From positions 7,554,716 through 7,618,715 of the forward strand of contig CM032808.1 in NCBI GenBank assembly GCA_019155185.1: a DNA stretch of 64,000 nt, written 5' to 3'. The DNA comes from Beaufortia kweichowensis. Its lineage: Eukaryota > Chordata > Actinopteri > Cypriniformes > Gastromyzontidae. Position 1 is the stretch's first letter, and each line of letters opens with the position of its first letter. Shown one piece after another: positions 62,713 to 64,000 of the stretch. The notes beneath the pieces are model-generated. The model made no database searches. It saw nothing but the letters and a program-made list of their open reading frames with translations, and was not told the origin of the DNA. Made by a program: the position numbers and the translations under genes.

Positions 62713-64000
62713 CTGAAATATAACAGAAAACACACATTTTATTCATTATAGCTGTGTGTATCTGAGTATAGGCATTAAAGTAAGGGTTAATACAAAGTAA
62801 ATTTTTATTTTTTATTCACAACTATTACAACATTATTTATTTATAACTATTCCAAATTTTACAGTCATTTGACTAAAATGTTTTCATGACCTTGAAAATT
62901 TTCAGATGACTGAATGTTTGAAATTAGTTGTGGAGAAAAACTGTGCCAACACATTTATTTCTTTTATTACAAAACAAAAAGTTTATTAAAAAATAGTCAA
63001 GAGTACATTTTTGCAAATTCTAGGCAAGAGATACTACCTTAGTAGATGCAAAACTATAAAATGTTTTTATTTATTTTTATTTAGTCATAATTCATACATA
63101 ATTCAAAGTTACATTTCCAATCTCCAATATTTTGTATAAATTTACTAATATTCTAATGTATGAAAAAGATTAAGTAACCCTAAACATTTCAAAAGTAGTG
63201 TATATTAGTGTAGTGTATATTAAATATTTAATTAATTTTAGTCATTATGTCGTCAATGCATAATAGTTTCAGTTTCATTTTTTCAGTTTGAGCATTTTAG
63301 GGAGCTAAAGTTAACTCATTAACCTATATTAAAACATTAACATTATTAACTTTCTCAAGGCTTTTTAATACCCTGTGGTATTGAATTTTATGTATTTTTA
63401 CTATAAACTGTTTTTGTAAATGATGACAACATTAATTACAGGGCCAATTATAGAAGGAGGATGAAGGAGAAGTGAGGGATTGTATTTTCATGCCTTGCTT
63501 TATCCTTCAGAGCAGGACAGAGAAGCCCGGCTCATGTTTCCAAAGCAAGAGCCGTGATCACAGTGAAGCAGCACTCCTAAGTCTCCTAAACCGACAGGAG
63601 TCAGTCCACTGGGATGCAGAGCAGTGTGTGTGTATGTCTGGCTTTAGTAACAGGATCTCATGAGAGACTTTGACAGTATGTTAGTACCTGTGAAGCCCTG
63701 CTGACACTGTGAAACTCAGTGTCACAGCTTCAGTGCAATGGGCATGTGAACTCAAACTACCGGCAAAATAGCTTAAACAGCCTCAAAAAGTTTTTGCACT
63801 TTATTTGGTTTCACAGTCTATGGAGATCTTTTAAGTGAAAATCGTGTCTGTGTGTTAAGAGTGAACAAAGAGTCTGAAAACATCACTCAGATCTGTGATC
63901 CAAATCAATAACCAAAGGGCACCTGAAAGCTTTTTCCTATAATAAACTACTGTAGGAGAAGACATGTGGAAACGAAACTTTAAAAAACAAAAATCACATC
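62713..64000 (-). other. snx29: snx29 upstream intron (partial)
   Basis: From the PX exon acceptor to the window edge I see no upstream snx29 exon on the minus strand and no other gene. The sequence is strongly AT-rich to about 63420, then more balanced. The next exon is presumably beyond the window. Confidence 0.6.

Noticed and set aside
1..64000. Possibility of bacterial, viral or mobile accessory DNA with a defence or secretion system
   Set aside because: Spliced vertebrate genes, AT-rich introns, microsatellites and fish SINE/MITE remnants throughout rule this out. No virus-like gene was recognised.

Overview
This is nuclear DNA from a ray-finned fish, most likely a cypriniform (carp or zebrafish relative). 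Spliced genes with GT-AG introns sit in AT-rich, repeat-filled DNA. The repeats are of types I recognise from carp-like fish: tRNA-headed SINEs, hAT-like elements with the 'gatagttcaccc' end, palindromic MITEs and TTAA-flanked MITEs. The species is an inference; no mitochondrial or rRNA marker is present.

Three protein-coding genes are supported, all by exon-level homology with intact reading frames across splice junctions. (1) cpped1 (minus strand, 1-8930) is a calcineurin-like metallophosphoesterase. Exons 1-3 are in the window and the 3' part runs off the left edge. (2) shisa9 (plus strand, 10336-28841) is the AMPA-receptor auxiliary protein CKAMP44/Shisa-9. Four coding exons join to a complete 383-residue frame ending in the PDZ ligand EVTV. 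(3) snx29 (minus strand, 62712-51759) is represented by its last three coding exons, which encode the C-terminal PX domain and tail; the rest lies beyond the right edge.

Layout: cpped1 and shisa9 are divergent, with start codons about 1.4 kb apart, so 8931-10335 should hold both promoters. The 14-kb shisa9 intron 2 is the largest intron and is full of small transposon remnants. shisa9 and snx29 are tail-to-tail, separated by about 22 kb without a recognisable gene (30.0-51.7 kb). That interval holds a hAT-like element, two copies of a dispersed repeat (one with a 12-unit 11-bp tandem array), an LTR-like block, a TA microsatellite and a nested pair of MITEs.

The three genes are neighbours rather than a functional operon: a phosphatase, a synaptic receptor modulator and a phosphoinositide-binding sorting nexin. 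As I recall it, human 16p13 carries the same trio, but there SNX29 lies on the CPPED1 side. The arrangement here implies inversion of the cpped1-shisa9 block relative to snx29. I found no convincing new biological system. The most interesting material is the small TTAA-flanked MITE family, the tandem-array expansion, the nested insertion, and a few unexplained GC-richer intronic blocks.
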